Assembly (NCBI RefSeq): GCF_963576675.1
Contig: NC_088916.1
Span: 22,171,501 to 22,235,500 of the forward strand
Length of the DNA stretch: 64,000 bases
Direction: 5' to 3'
From: Euphorbia lathyris
Taxonomy: Eukaryota; Streptophyta; Magnoliopsida; Malpighiales; Euphorbiaceae
A program made the position numbers and the translations under genes. Shown here in pieces: positions 1-10,299 of the stretch (position 1 is its first letter; every line of letters starts with the position of its first letter). Under the pieces are notes generated by a model. The model searched no databases and was not told the DNA's origin. It was given only the letters and a program-made list of their open reading frames with translations.

Positions 1-244
1 ACATGACTGGAAACAATTCATTAAGAAATCTGTAACTTAAAGCCCCAAAAAACGTAACTAGTCAACCTTAGAAGTGGAGAAATCGATCTACAGTAGTAGT
101 AGAAGAAAAAGTAGAACCCTAGAAAGGGAATAAAATAAACAAATTCAAAACCACAGTTGAAAAAGAAGAAAACAAAAAAAAAAAAAAAGTATATATAGAG
201 AGATTTAAACTTAATTTGATCTAGGTTCCATGAAGAAAAGAAGC

Positions 245-386
245 ACCCTCAAGCTTTTAGCCTATTGGTTGAAGGCTTACCTATGACTGTTGAGGTCATG
301 GGTTCGAATCACATCGGGATGGGTGGGTTATGAGTTTTCCACTAAACAATCTCCTCGACAACCATCTCCAAAAAAATAAAAACAAA
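245..386 (+). mobile_element. tRNA-derived SINE remnant (Pol III A and B boxes)
   Basis: An internal Pol III promoter is readable: an A-box match TAGCCTATTGG at 258-268 and a B-box match GGTTCGAATC at 301-310, about 40 bases apart as in a tRNA. The unit ends in an A-rich tail (365-386) after a non-tRNA body, the layout of a plant SINE rather than a tRNA gene; I could not fold a full cloverleaf. No target-site duplication was found with confidence, so the ends are approximate. Confidence 0.5.
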
Positions 387-1421
387 GTGAGATATAAAGA
401 TAGGCGAAGAGAGAATAAACTCCAGAACCAGAAGTAAGATGATGAAGAGAGCTACGAAAATTACCGAATGGCACCTAAATCTTGTTAGAAAAGACAAAAA
501 AAGGAAAGGGTAAAAGAAATCAAATAATACGGTTGAGTTTTTTTTTAGTTGAGTCCATGGGACACTTTATGAACGTGTTGGTAGAAAAGTGTTGTTAAAG
601 CCCACTTTTTCTGTAGCGAGTCTTCTCCACGAATTGATTTAGACATCAAGCGGGTTTATCGTACAAACGGTTCTCCTTTAACCTTACTTTTTTGCGGTTA
701 CAGATTGACAAGTGGATTTTCAGGATTCAACCACATCATCCAACTTCCAACTTAATCTCGAGTAACAATCCAATTTTAATCAAATTAACTAATAAAAACA
801 ATTAGTATAATTTCTTTAAAAGAAAAACACAATTAATATAATTAACCAAATGTCAATTAATTAACACAAGCTAATTAATTTAACTAAATTAAATAATTAG
901 GCCAAAAATTTAATAATTTATCAATTCGGTCCAATTAATTAGACCAGAAAAATTAATCACAAAATCGTCCCAATTAAAATATAGGCGTAACAAAACGCAT
1001 GTTCCCTTAATGAGGTTATATTCCATTAACGAGGCTTGAGATTGCATGAGCGCGATTAAATTTGTTCTCTTCCAATAACCATACTACTAAATTTATATTT
1101 ATTTTCATTATTGTTAAGACACCTTTATATTGTACTACCATTGTAGCAGACTATATTATTAGCTTCTTCATATGAATACTATTAAATTATTATATAGGAG
1201 GTCCTTGGGGGCTCTGCTAGAGCCATCTGCATGTATAATATTAATAATTTTCATATATTCTCAGCACGTTGTAGTACGATCGAATATGATATTAATTAAT
1301 TTTCCTATACTATATTTGACAGGTAAATACTGGCAATATTTTATTTTGCAAACCTTAAACATTTCAAGGTGTCCCTTGTTGACCACCGGATCAAATTCAA
1401 ATCATTCCATTTCAGTTTCAG
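387..1421. other. AT-rich intergenic DNA upstream of the acyltransferase
   Basis: No coding similarity is visible. It is AT-rich with many AATTAA-type words (770-960). A 98-codon frame at 1172-1468 lacks any recognisable motif and overlaps the presumed promoter. It probably holds the distal promoter of the acyltransferase gene. Confidence 0.5.
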
Positions 1422-1429
1422 TATATATA
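1422..1429 (+). promoter_or_regulatory. Putative TATA box of the BAHD gene
   Basis: TATATATA lies 101 bases before the ATG at 1530. This would put transcription start near 1455 and give a 5' leader of about 75 bases. It is inferred from position and sequence only. Confidence 0.45.
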
Positions 1430-1529
1430 TCTAAAACTATATCATTATGCCTAAACAAACCACTTTAATTACTCGAGCAAACAGCTAACAATACGTAAAT
1501 CAAACGTTTTTATTGTCTGTTCGTTGAAA

Positions 1530-2798
1530 ATGGGGATTGAAGTTGAGTTCATTTCCAAGGAATTAATCAAGCCATCTTCTCCGACACCTCAACATCTCCG
1601 TAAACTCCAATTCTCATCGATTGATCAAAACCAATACCCGGTTTCCATACCCATCATTCTCTTCTACCCAAAATCCAACATTCCCAACTTACAAAGATCC
1701 CAACTTTTAAAACAATCTCTATCAAAATCTTTAACCATATTCTACCCTCTTGCCGGACGCATCAAAAACTACTCCTATGCAAATTGCAACGACCAAGGCG
1801 CTCTCTTTATTGAAACAAAAGCTAATTGTCAACTCTCCGACATTCTCCAAAACCGAAACCAATACCATAATTACAGCAAAAAGTTCATTCCTTTACAACC
1901 CGAGAAAGGCGTGTATCAATATGGATCATTGTTTCAAATTACATACTTCAAATGTGGCGGATTAGCCCTTTCATTCGCTATGCCGCATATGCTTGGAGAT
2001 GCTTCTTCGGAGTTAACATTCCTAAACTGTTGGGCTGCAGTTGCAAGAGGGAATGATGTTGAGGCTCCTCCTTTTGTTTCGGACTCTATATTTCCACCGA
2101 AAATCATATCCGGGTTTGATCTCTCGCAATGGGTATTCAAGGAAAAGGTCGTCACTAAGCCATTCGTCTTTGATGCTTTAACAATATCAGCTCTAAGAGA
2201 TAAATACAGCACGAATGGTGAAAAGTTGTCGCGAGTGCAGGCTTTATCTGCTTTTATAGCGAGCCGGATCATGGCTGCTACTAATAATACTAAGTCTATG
2301 GTCCTTAATTCGGTGAATGTGAGGCAACGACTCAATCCCCCGATTCCCGAGCAGTCTTTTGGGAATCTCGTGTGGATTGCAGCAGCTGTGATTGATACCG
2401 ATGATGATAGAGAAGGTGAATGTTGTTACGAAATTGGGAGGAGGATAAAAGATTCGATTAGAGGTGTGAATGCGGAGACTCTAGAGGAACTTAAGAAGGG
2501 GGAGTTGCATTTTTCAATGGAAGCATTTATGGAATGTTTAAAAGGAGGGATGGCAAGGTATTCATTCAGTAGTTGGTGTCATTTTCCGATATATGAAGTT
2601 GATTTTGGATGGGGAATGCCTGAATGGGTAACAACATCGAGTGTGTTTATCGACAATGTTGTTACTTTCCTCGACACGAAACAAGGTCAAGGCATCGAGG
2701 CTTGGGTTAATATGACGGAGGATGACATGGCTAAATTTGAGAATGATAAACACCTTCTTTCCCATCTTTCTTCCACTTCAAATGGAATCGAAACTTAG
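1530..2798 (+). CDS. BAHD acyltransferase, vinorine synthase-like
   Basis: A single-exon gene of 422 codons. BAHD enzymes move an acyl group from acyl-CoA to an alcohol or amine of a specialised metabolite in the cytosol. The start is the ATG at 1530; the frame extends six bases upstream but only through TTG and AAA. The N-terminus (EVEFISKELIKPSSPTP) is typical of clade III BAHDs. The catalytic HxxxD motif is H153-M-L-G-D157, followed by AS. The structural DFGWG motif is complete at D358-G362. Length is normal for the family (about 420-450) and no stop or frameshift is visible, so the gene looks functional. Best guess is the vinorine synthase/deacetylvindoline acetyltransferase-like group that uses acetyl-CoA; the substrate cannot be read from sequence. 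Confidence 0.93.
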   Translation: MGIEVEFISKELIKPSSPTPQHLRKLQFSSIDQNQYPVSIPIILFYPKSNIPNLQRSQLLKQSLSKSLTIFYPLAGRIKNYSYANCNDQGALFIETKANCQLSDILQNRNQYHNYSKKFIPLQPEKGVYQYGSLFQITYFKCGGLALSFAMPHMLGDASSELTFLNCWAAVARGNDVEAPPFVSDSIFPPKIISGFDLSQWVFKEKVVTKPFVFDALTISALRDKYSTNGEKLSRVQALSAFIASRIMAATNNTKSMVLNSVNVRQRLNPPIPEQSFGNLVWIAAAVIDTDDDREGECCYEIGRRIKDSIRGVNAETLEELKKGELHFSMEAFMECLKGGMARYSFSSWCHFPIYEVDFGWGMPEWVTTSSVFIDNVVTFLDTKQGQGIEAWVNMTEDDMAKFENDKHLLSHLSSTSNGIET

Positions 2799-4646
2799 AT
2801 CAATGTTTGATATTTATATATATTGATCTTTTCATTCTTTTTTTTATACTAATATTGTATTCTGCTTATCGTTAATGTACGTTTCACGCTTTGAGTAGAA
2901 TAATCATTATTTTGGTTAGTAATTTGATGTGGTTAATAATAATGTAATGTTATATTACACTTAAATTAATTACTCCCTTCATCGTATGAATATATAGGTA
3001 AAAATTCATCATTTTTCATGAATAGTAGGGTCAATGACCATATGAATTTGTACATTCACTGTTAGATGTAGGCTGATTAAAATCCTAAGGTGGAAATTCA
3101 AAACATTTTAGACGTAACTCGTCTTTTAACTACAAATGTGACTGAGAAAGAATAAGTGTTGATTTTAACTTCTAACTCGTCAAACATCAAGTTAAACTTG
3201 AATTGAAGAGACTATGAAAAATTCCCAAATGGGTTTAGAACCCTAAAGTGTTCTCAAAGATAATTTTTTATTGGATAAAAAGTGTTCTTAAAAAAAATTA
3301 TACTCCTTATTAAGCCCCTAGGAGTATAAAATTACAATACTTACAAAAAGCATGGCGAGACCGCTTGTGGCAAAAGTGTTGCTAAAAGGTCCGATCCTTT
3401 AAATTGCAATTCCCGTGTAAGACTGCTGTCGCTAAAGCGTCGCTAAATGGTCTCATCCTTTAAATTGCAATTCCCGTTCGTTTATCGTCATCTACCATAT
3501 TTTTATTTATTAGTCTGATTTCTTTGAGAACACCATGATTATCCATGATGAATTAATGTCATCATCAAAATGACTACCACTTTCCTATTATACCACTATT
3601 TATTATAGTTTAAATTTATTAAATAGAATATAATAAATACTCTTATTTATTAAAAAAAAACAACATTGAGTGTTTGTTACGAAAATACAAATAATATTTA
3701 TTCTTTTTCTTTTATTCGGTTCGTTTAACCGAACTGAACTATTGATTAATCGAATCAAAATATACCTTATTTCAAAAATCGAATCAAAGCCAATAGAATT
3801 AGTACAATTTTAATCCTAATATTTACCACACTATATAATTTCAAATCTCAGTAACGCAAAACCTCATTAATGGAAGAAGATGAATTTGTTTTATTAACAA
3901 AACATGTGGAATTTCAACACTTAATAGGTTGTTACAGCATTAGAGATCGGAATATATCCAGAACATGAAATTGCACAAATAAAAAAGTCATTTTCATTAA
4001 TGAGGCTTGAGATTATACTGTCTCGTAAATGTTACGTTTAAGTTTACATTATTTTGTACGTGGAGTCTAAATCTATTCTTCTCTAATAACCATAGGACCT
4101 TGTATATTATCCTACAATAATATAGTTGCTAACTGTTTTATTCTCTGCAAATTGCCTCAAAAGTTCAAATTTATTTGGTTATTTTTGATCTAGTTAAGAA
4201 TTAAGATTGGATTTAGATTCGTAAAAAAAAAAAAAAAAAAAAAAAAAGGAGAACGAGAGCTACCTAGGCTCTAAAATACTGGAGCCTTCCAAATGGTAGG
4301 AGAAAAAAAGCTGCATCATCTTGTTGTTCACCACTAGCATGCCTTTGCTTTACTTTCCAGCAGATTTATATCCATCAAGCAAGGTCTTTAATTTAGCCAG
4401 AAATCTGCATAAGCAGGAAATATTAGGAGACTGAAACAAGAAATACTTATAAGCTAACATGGACAACCCTAACCATAAAAGTGGAACAAGAGATTCAAAT
4501 TTGACACTCGTTCACTTCCTATAAGGATTCACAGAAAATAAGAGAAAATAATAGGGTAAACCTGTATCTTTGGAACAAATAGGCTAAAAAAAGCATAATC
4601 TCCTTTATAGAATATACAAAATCATCTTACCATGTTTGAACATCAA
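2799..4646. other. Intergenic DNA between BAHD and NLR genes
   Basis: It contains the 3' end of the BAHD transcript (the AT-rich 2800-2960 is a likely UTR), a 50-60-bp tandem duplication (3365-3477), and 25 consecutive A at 4223-4247. The stretch 4250-4646 probably holds the 3' UTR of the NLR gene on the minus strand. No other gene is visible. Confidence 0.5.
3365..3477. repeat. Two-copy tandem duplication
   Basis: Two adjacent units end in the same words, CCTTTAAATTGCAATTCCCG at 3397-3416 and 3458-3477, and begin with related TTGCTAAAAGG and TCGCTAAATGG blocks. The GTCGCTAAAGCGTCGCTAAA wording resembles subterminal repeats of plant CACTA elements, but no CACTA ends were found. Confidence 0.55.
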
Positions 4647-7481
4647 TTATTTCCATATATGGCGAGGGCGCTCAATCTTACTAGCGCCAGATGTAGCAGA
4701 GTTGCTGCCCTCTTTGAAAATCTCAGACAAAGAGTACATATCCCACTTTCCATTATTCCAGTAGGTGAAGTAAACATCTGGTACACGTTCAACCTTCAAA
4801 TAGTCTTGCTCTTCTCCATTAGGATGCAGTGTCATGATGAATTTCAGAGGCATGTTGAAAAACTCCACTTCTTTCAGCTTGCTCAAGTGTTCAATTCCTA
4901 ATGGCAATCTCTGCAATGATTTGCAGCTCTGAACAATCAGCTTTTCAAGATCAGGCATGGCTCCTTGCTCAATCGTTATTGTGTCCACTTTCTCTAATTT
5001 GTTCAGACCCAAAAACTTTAGCTTTTGAAACCCTGGAGCCTGAAAGCACAATTTGTCTCCATTATAAACATCAACAAACTCAAGATGGACCAGACTAGCC
5101 AATTGTTGAAGATATGGCAATGGATCATCGTTTAATCTACTCCATTTTAATACCAACTTTACCAAACTATCAAGTGTGGATATCCAATCTGGTAACTTCT
5201 CTAACCGTCCGGTAAGGTACAGGCGTGCAAGGAATCGAGGAGTAGAAGATAAGTTCTCCATGTCAATGATCTGACTTCTTTCAAATGAAGTAACAGATAA
5301 AGCATTAAGGTTCCTCAGCATCTCAATGGAAGAACACAAAGCCTCCCCATCTTCTTTCCTCAAATTTACAATGCCTAACCTTCGCAGCTGTTTTAATTTT
5401 CCCAATTCCTTGAAAAGATCATTGCCTTGAGTTGCCTCTAAGAAGCAAAGCTTTTCTACAGAAAGCAGACCCCCTATTTGAGCTGGTAGCTTACAACCAT
5501 ACTTGGTGTGAATTTGATCATCATATTTCATTTCATACCGATAAACCAATAAGTGGCGGAGTTTTTGAAGCTTCAAAATCTCAGAAGGTAATTCAGTGAC
5601 TTGAGTATGTTTCAGATCAAAGGTCTCTAGATTCTGAAGCCTGCCAATAGAGCTTGGGATGGAACTCACCTTGGTGTTCCTCATACTAAGATATTTCAAA
5701 AGGATGAAGTTCACAATTTCCTTAGGAAATTTCTTTAAAGGTGTGCCTCCCAGATCTAAAACATTAAGCAGCCTTATACGCCTAGTGGGCAACTTCAGTG
5801 AAAAAGATTCAGGTGAAGACTCTATTTTGCCAAATACGAGTAAGGAACGCAGTCCTTGTCCTTGTCCCTGTTCTATGTTGGGCATGACACTCTGTATTGA
5901 AAGGCGGCGAACTTTTCTAGGCCAGTTAATGTTCTGCTCCTTGGCTATTTCCACGAACCCTTGGTCTATTGATTTTGGAATTATAATGTCCAGCAGAATT
6001 TCATGCATGCGGCAGGATTTGACTCGGCCATCTGTAGTTGTCTCTACAACTTGGACCAAGCTTCTTTTTATGAGTTCACTGAGGTAGGTTTCAGCGATTT
6101 CCTCTAGTGTCATTCCTTCTTTTGCTTTCACGAACCCTTCTGCTGCCCACAAACGAACAAGTCTCATACACTCAATTGGATTACCTCTAGGAAATATGCT
6201 GAAATATAACAAACATAATTTGAGATCATAGGATAAATCATTGTAACTGAGTGACAACACACTTTTTAGATTAGCATCATCTGCTAGAGTAGTAGGAAGA
6301 CTTTGTCTAACCATCTCCCATCTGTCTAGTCTACCGCTGTCCTCGGCTGCTAGAATACCACTCGCTGCCACAATTGCTAGAGGCAATCCATGGCATCTAA
6401 CTAGGATATCTTTCATCACATTCTCCAAGTGTCGAGGACAAGTATTGTTCCGAAATATTTTCTTGCAAAACAAAGTTGAAGAGTCTTCTTCGGATAAGCG
6501 ATCCAATGGGAACACTTTATCACGAGACAATGCAGAGGCTACAACCTGATTGCGTGTTGTGAGCAATATTCGGCTGCCACAGCTATTGTCCGGCAATGCA
6601 CTTCCAAAATCACTCCAAGCTTCAGCATCAAGTAAATTATCTAAGACGATAAGATACTTCCTTTCCCTAAGGAATTCATTGATTACCATCCTCAGATTTG
6701 TGATGTTCATCAGGTCCAAATCCAGACCTTGAGGGTCAGATATTCGAAGTGCGTAGGATAGCTGTTGAATAATATCTTTTAGGAATTCTTCCATCACCAG
6801 AGACTGTGAGAGAGTAATCCAGGCACAGAACTCAAAGTGTTTCTGCACTTCTGTATCATCATATACTTTTTTCACTAGAGTAGTCTTGCCCAGGCCACCC
6901 ATTCCAACTACTGATATCACTTCGCGTTCAGATTTGCTGTCAAAGAGCCACTCAATAAGCTGTCTTTTGGGGCCATCAATGCCAGTAGGATCTGCTTCTT
7001 CAATGAGAAAGGAATACCATCGTCTCGATGGTTGTCTAGTACCAGAAGAACTCGAGCCTCGTTCCATCATATTATTACTCATCAAGTATTTGCGATGCAT
7101 CTTTGATATATCAGTTACTCTTTCCTTCATGCTTCGCATTTGTACACCAATTTGATGCTGAACTTTTAACCTCATAAAAAGGTGAGCTACTTTTCGAAGA
7201 GTAGAATAAAACATACGCCCATGATCATGAGTAAGAGACAACTTGAAATCATCTAGTGCATCTTCCATGTCATAGACGATGTCTCTCACTTTCTTTGCAA
7301 ACATTTTGAGCTGAAGATCCTCCTCCTCCATTGCTTCTGCAACTCTTAGAAAAGTTACCATGAACTCTAGTTCATCTTTGATTTGCTCAGCTTCTGCCGG
7401 AACTCCCCGCAATAGCTTCCCTTCTTCTTCAAGAAATTTTGCGAACTTCACAAGCAGGAAGGTTACCAGACCCTCAGGCAT
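4647..7481 (-). CDS. CC-NB-LRR disease resistance protein (Rx/RPM1 type)
   Basis: An intronless 944-codon intracellular immune receptor. Order of domains: Rx-type coiled coil (about 1-130) with the EDVID-like core YDMEDALDDF; NB-ARC (about 165-500) with P-loop GMGGLGKTT (about 193-201), RNBS-A (FEFCAWITLSQS), kinase-2 (LIVLDNLLDAEAW, about 275), RNBS-B (GSRILLTTR), GLPL (CHGLPLAI) and RNBS-D; an MHD-position motif reading MHE (about 490); then about 15 leucine-rich repeats to the end. NLRs of this class sense pathogen effectors and trigger cell death. Two consensus positions deviate: the second kinase-2 Asp is Asn, and MHD is MHE. The frame is complete and starts at the ATG at 7479-7481, with no sign of truncation. 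Confidence 0.95.
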   Translation of the reverse strand: MPEGLVTFLLVKFAKFLEEEGKLLRGVPAEAEQIKDELEFMVTFLRVAEAMEEEDLQLKMFAKKVRDIVYDMEDALDDFKLSLTHDHGRMFYSTLRKVAHLFMRLKVQHQIGVQMRSMKERVTDISKMHRKYLMSNNMMERGSSSSGTRQPSRRWYSFLIEEADPTGIDGPKRQLIEWLFDSKSEREVISVVGMGGLGKTTLVKKVYDDTEVQKHFEFCAWITLSQSLVMEEFLKDIIQQLSYALRISDPQGLDLDLMNITNLRMVINEFLRERKYLIVLDNLLDAEAWSDFGSALPDNSCGSRILLTTRNQVVASALSRDKVFPLDRLSEEDSSTLFCKKIFRNNTCPRHLENVMKDILVRCHGLPLAIVAASGILAAEDSGRLDRWEMVRQSLPTTLADDANLKSVLSLSYNDLSYDLKLCLLYFSIFPRGNPIECMRLVRLWAAEGFVKAKEGMTLEEIAETYLSELIKRSLVQVVETTTDGRVKSCRMHEILLDIIIPKSIDQGFVEIAKEQNINWPRKVRRLSIQSVMPNIEQGQGQGLRSLLVFGKIESSPESFSLKLPTRRIRLLNVLDLGGTPLKKFPKEIVNFILLKYLSMRNTKVSSIPSSIGRLQNLETFDLKHTQVTELPSEILKLQKLRHLLVYRYEMKYDDQIHTKYGCKLPAQIGGLLSVEKLCFLEATQGNDLFKELGKLKQLRRLGIVNLRKEDGEALCSSIEMLRNLNALSVTSFERSQIIDMENLSSTPRFLARLYLTGRLEKLPDWISTLDSLVKLVLKWSRLNDDPLPYLQQLASLVHLEFVDVYNGDKLCFQAPGFQKLKFLGLNKLEKVDTITIEQGAMPDLEKLIVQSCKSLQRLPLGIEHLSKLKEVEFFNMPLKFIMTLHPNGEEQDYLKVERVPDVYFTYWNNGKWDMYSLSEIFKEGSNSATSGASKIERPRHIWK

Positions 7482-8582
7482 GCTTTGTAGTTGTGTTGGA
7501 TCAGATTATATCTTACTAAGAGGTGGGGGGAGTTGGAGTTTTCACGGTTTTGATCTAAAACTCAAAGTATGTTTCTTAAAATGTTTAAGAATGTATGAAG
7601 AAGTTGGTCTACAATTATGTAACCTTGGAGCTCATCCTTTTATAATTGGTCCTGATAGTAGGTCAACTAGTTACTATATGCATATATAATATATTTATAT
7701 ATGCTGGGCAAAGAAGAGTGTACGTTAGCTACTGAAATCTCAATCAGCAAGGACATTCTACCATCAATATACTCCTTTTTCTGTAGCAAAATTGTCAAAA
7801 TGTAGTGTGTCCTATGAAGCAATTGCCCTTGTGTAACACTGAAGCATGTGCTATGCATTATCAATTAAAAAGAAAACAAGGACCGAGTCTCTAAGATTCA
7901 GTCAACTAACTTAGCCCTCAAGCAAATTACTCTAATTGGCTCTGATTAAATAAGACTTCAAAAATCATGCCATACAGATTTAAATATATTATTCAACAAC
8001 AGGACTCACCAATTGGAAGGACGAAGGAACAATTCGCATTGTTGTGTAGCATTTTCAGCGCCTGGGAGAGTGAAAAGGGCAAAGGAAATTAAAAATTAGG
8101 ATAAAATAGGACATGAATCTAAGAAAATACTTGTTTGGTTGCCAGAAAAATTGATGCCACATTCAAAAATTCCGAATGCGGGAACAGAATTTCACTAGTA
8201 GGAATAGCTCGAAACTGAATTCGTAGCAAACAGTTGATTATTCAGCCGAAACTAGCTATGAATAGCTCGCAACTGAATTCTTAACTTTAAATGAAGATAC
8301 AAAAACAAGAATTAGGGGAAAAAAAATAAAAAATCGACAGTGAAATGAAAACAAGATATAAATACCTAGACCAGATGGAGGCTGCATGAAGGAGAAAAAA
8401 ATGAAGATTGATGAAGCAAATGCTCTCTGCTTTGAGATTATATGAATTGAGAGCTACATTGTGCTGTTAAAAAGGAGTCAAATGAATCATAATCTAAATC
8501 GAAAACTCGTTTTTCTTAGCTAATATTATGTCGAAATAGGGATTGCTATAAATTTTCTCGAATTTAACAGTATTCGCTCATC
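7482..8582. other. Upstream region of the NLR gene
   Basis: No coding similarity. On the minus strand this is the NLR promoter and leader; a 5' UTR intron is common in this gene class but I could not fix splice sites. Nothing else is recognised. Confidence 0.4.
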
Positions 8583-9236
8583 TCAATTGTTTTTTTTTAA
8601 AGGCCATATTTCATTCCATTGAATCATAAATTATAAATTCAGCAAAATTATAAATTCAGCAGGATAAAACTTCTCACCCATATAAAACTTCTCACCCATA
8701 TAAACTACAGCCAGTATAAAAACTACAAAGGGAAGAAAATAGACTACAAAGAGTAGTAAAAAGACTACAAAGAGCAATAAAAGAGCAGTAAAAAACCATA
8801 AAAGGTACAAATACAACAAAATAAAAATCATATACTCATCAGAAGTCGAATCCCATCGGAAACAGCTGTAATCCATTCTTCATCATCTAGCCTCTTCCGG
8901 ATATTCGGATCTGAGTCCTTTCTTTTTTTTTTTTCAACCACGCAGATCTATAGATCTACGGACAAGATAAACCTTTTCCGCTCTTCCTAAGACCGAAAAA
9001 AGAATAAACCATAAAAATATAACTAACAATATAGCTAACAGGTGTAGATCTGACGGAAAAGAGATTCGAGAAAGTATATAGACTTTAAACTAGGAAGAAA
9101 AGATAAAACTGAAGCTAAAAAAACAAAGACTAAAACATACCTCCTCTAAGGAAATCTGAACAAAAGAAGGAAGCGAGACGGTGACGGTGGCGGAAAGTGT
9201 AGAGAGATGGAAAAGCCTCTCTCATTTCAATTGTTT
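8583..9236 (-). mobile_element. LINE-derived non-autonomous retroposon with 10-bp TSD
   Basis: The 10-base repeat TCAATTGTTT occurs at 8583-8592 and 9227-9236. Read on the minus strand, the unit between them ends in a typical plant L1 3' end (GGAATGAAATATGGCCTTT followed by A residues), so the T-run at 8589-8598 is its poly-A tail. The interior has short internal duplications (two copies of ATAAAACTTCTCACCC at 8666-8699; several GACTACAAAGAG units at 8740-8780) and no reverse transcriptase. At about 640 bp it is a deletion derivative mobilised by a LINE. Confidence 0.7.
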
Positions 9237-9502
9237 GGTTAACAGAATAGACGCAGAATAGAATATCTATTACTAAAGAGACTTCCCATATTTTGGTTGG
9301 AATAACAAATTTCAATGAATTTCTTGTTTATTTGTTTTTTTAGTAAGAAATTCCTTGTTTTTGTGAATAGTCATTTTCCATTTTAGTTCCTGAATAGTTA
9401 ATTCTTATACAATATTTTTGTAATTTATAAAATTATTTTTCATCAAATTTCTAATATTTTCTCTAGCTAATTTCTCAAATCTTATAAATTTTTGACAAAT
9501 CT
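9231..9502. other. Left part of an interrupted GTTTGGTT-type DNA element
   Basis: The terminus TTGTTTGGTTAACAGAATAGA is matched, inverted, by TTCCGAGAACCAAACG at 15195-15210. The two ends resemble the terminal inverted repeats of hAT/PIF-like non-autonomous elements, here split by the fold-back tract, the solo LTR and a MULE. The match is short, so this is tentative. Confidence 0.35.
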
Positions 9503-9511
9503 ATAATTTAT

Positions 9512-10262
9512 GTTTTAAAAAAATATAAACATACGAAAAATATGAAACACGAAAAACGTAACAAAACACGAAAATATGCAAAACAGAAAAAAGAAAAACG
9601 TGAACAAACGCGAAAAACAAGAAAATTCGAATAAATGCAAACACACGAAAAAACACAAAATAGGAATAACACAAAAAAGTGAGAAAACACGAAAAATACA
9701 AAACGTGAAAAAATACGAAAAATACGAGACGCAAAAAATGCTAAAACATAAAAATATGACAAAACGTGAAAAACGCGGTAAACATGAAAATGCGAAAAAC
9801 GCAAACAAAAAAATGAAAACGTGAGAAAACGCAAAAAAAAACGTGAATAACTCGAAAAAGTAACAAAATGTGAAAAACACGAAAAAACACAAAAATGCGA
9901 AAATGGGGAAAAAACAAAAAAAAACGTGAAAACACAAATACGCAAAAAGACAAAAAAACACAAAAACGTGAATAACATGAAAACGTCAGAAAATGCGAAA
10001 ACAAGAAAAACACAAAAAAAGTATAAAAAGCCAAAAACACGAAAATAAGAAAAAACGTTATAAACACGTTTTTTCACATTTTCTTGTTTTTAACATTAAA
10101 AATATTTTTCACATTTTTATGTTTTTAACGTTTTCGTATTTTTTGCTTTCTTTCAAGTTTTCGCGTTTTTTCATGTTTTTCCGTTTTTAACATTTTTTTT
10201 CTTTTCGTGATTTTTGTATTTTTTTCAATTTTTGTGTTTTCGTGCTTTTCCCGTATTACACT
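9512..10262. repeat. Low-complexity fold-back tract, left part
   Basis: About 550 bases of degenerate A-runs broken by CG, CAC and GTG (words such as AAACACGAAAAA) switch abruptly at about 10062 to the complementary T-rich pattern (TTTTTCACATTTTT, TTTTCGTGTTTTT). The two halves form an inverted low-complexity repeat. Long Phe/Lys-rich frames here are composition artefacts. The tract is interrupted at 10262 by the solo LTR and resumes at 13555. Confidence 0.7.
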
Positions 10263-10299
10263 TGTCACGTCCGTGTCTAAATTTCTAGAATATTATATT

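Noticed and set aside
258..311. A tRNA gene
   Set aside because: Only A and B boxes fit; no acceptor stem or anticodon arm could be folded, and a poly-A tail follows.
1172..1468. A 98-codon frame before the BAHD gene
   Set aside because: No motif, AT-rich, and overlaps the likely TATA box.
4632..7689. Plus-strand frames opposite the NLR gene
   Set aside because: Shadows of the minus-strand reading frame; none has a recognisable domain.
9501..10077. Phe-rich frames up to 189 codons on the minus strand and similar ones at 13549-14007
   Set aside because: Composition artefact of the low-complexity tract; open in all three frames at once.
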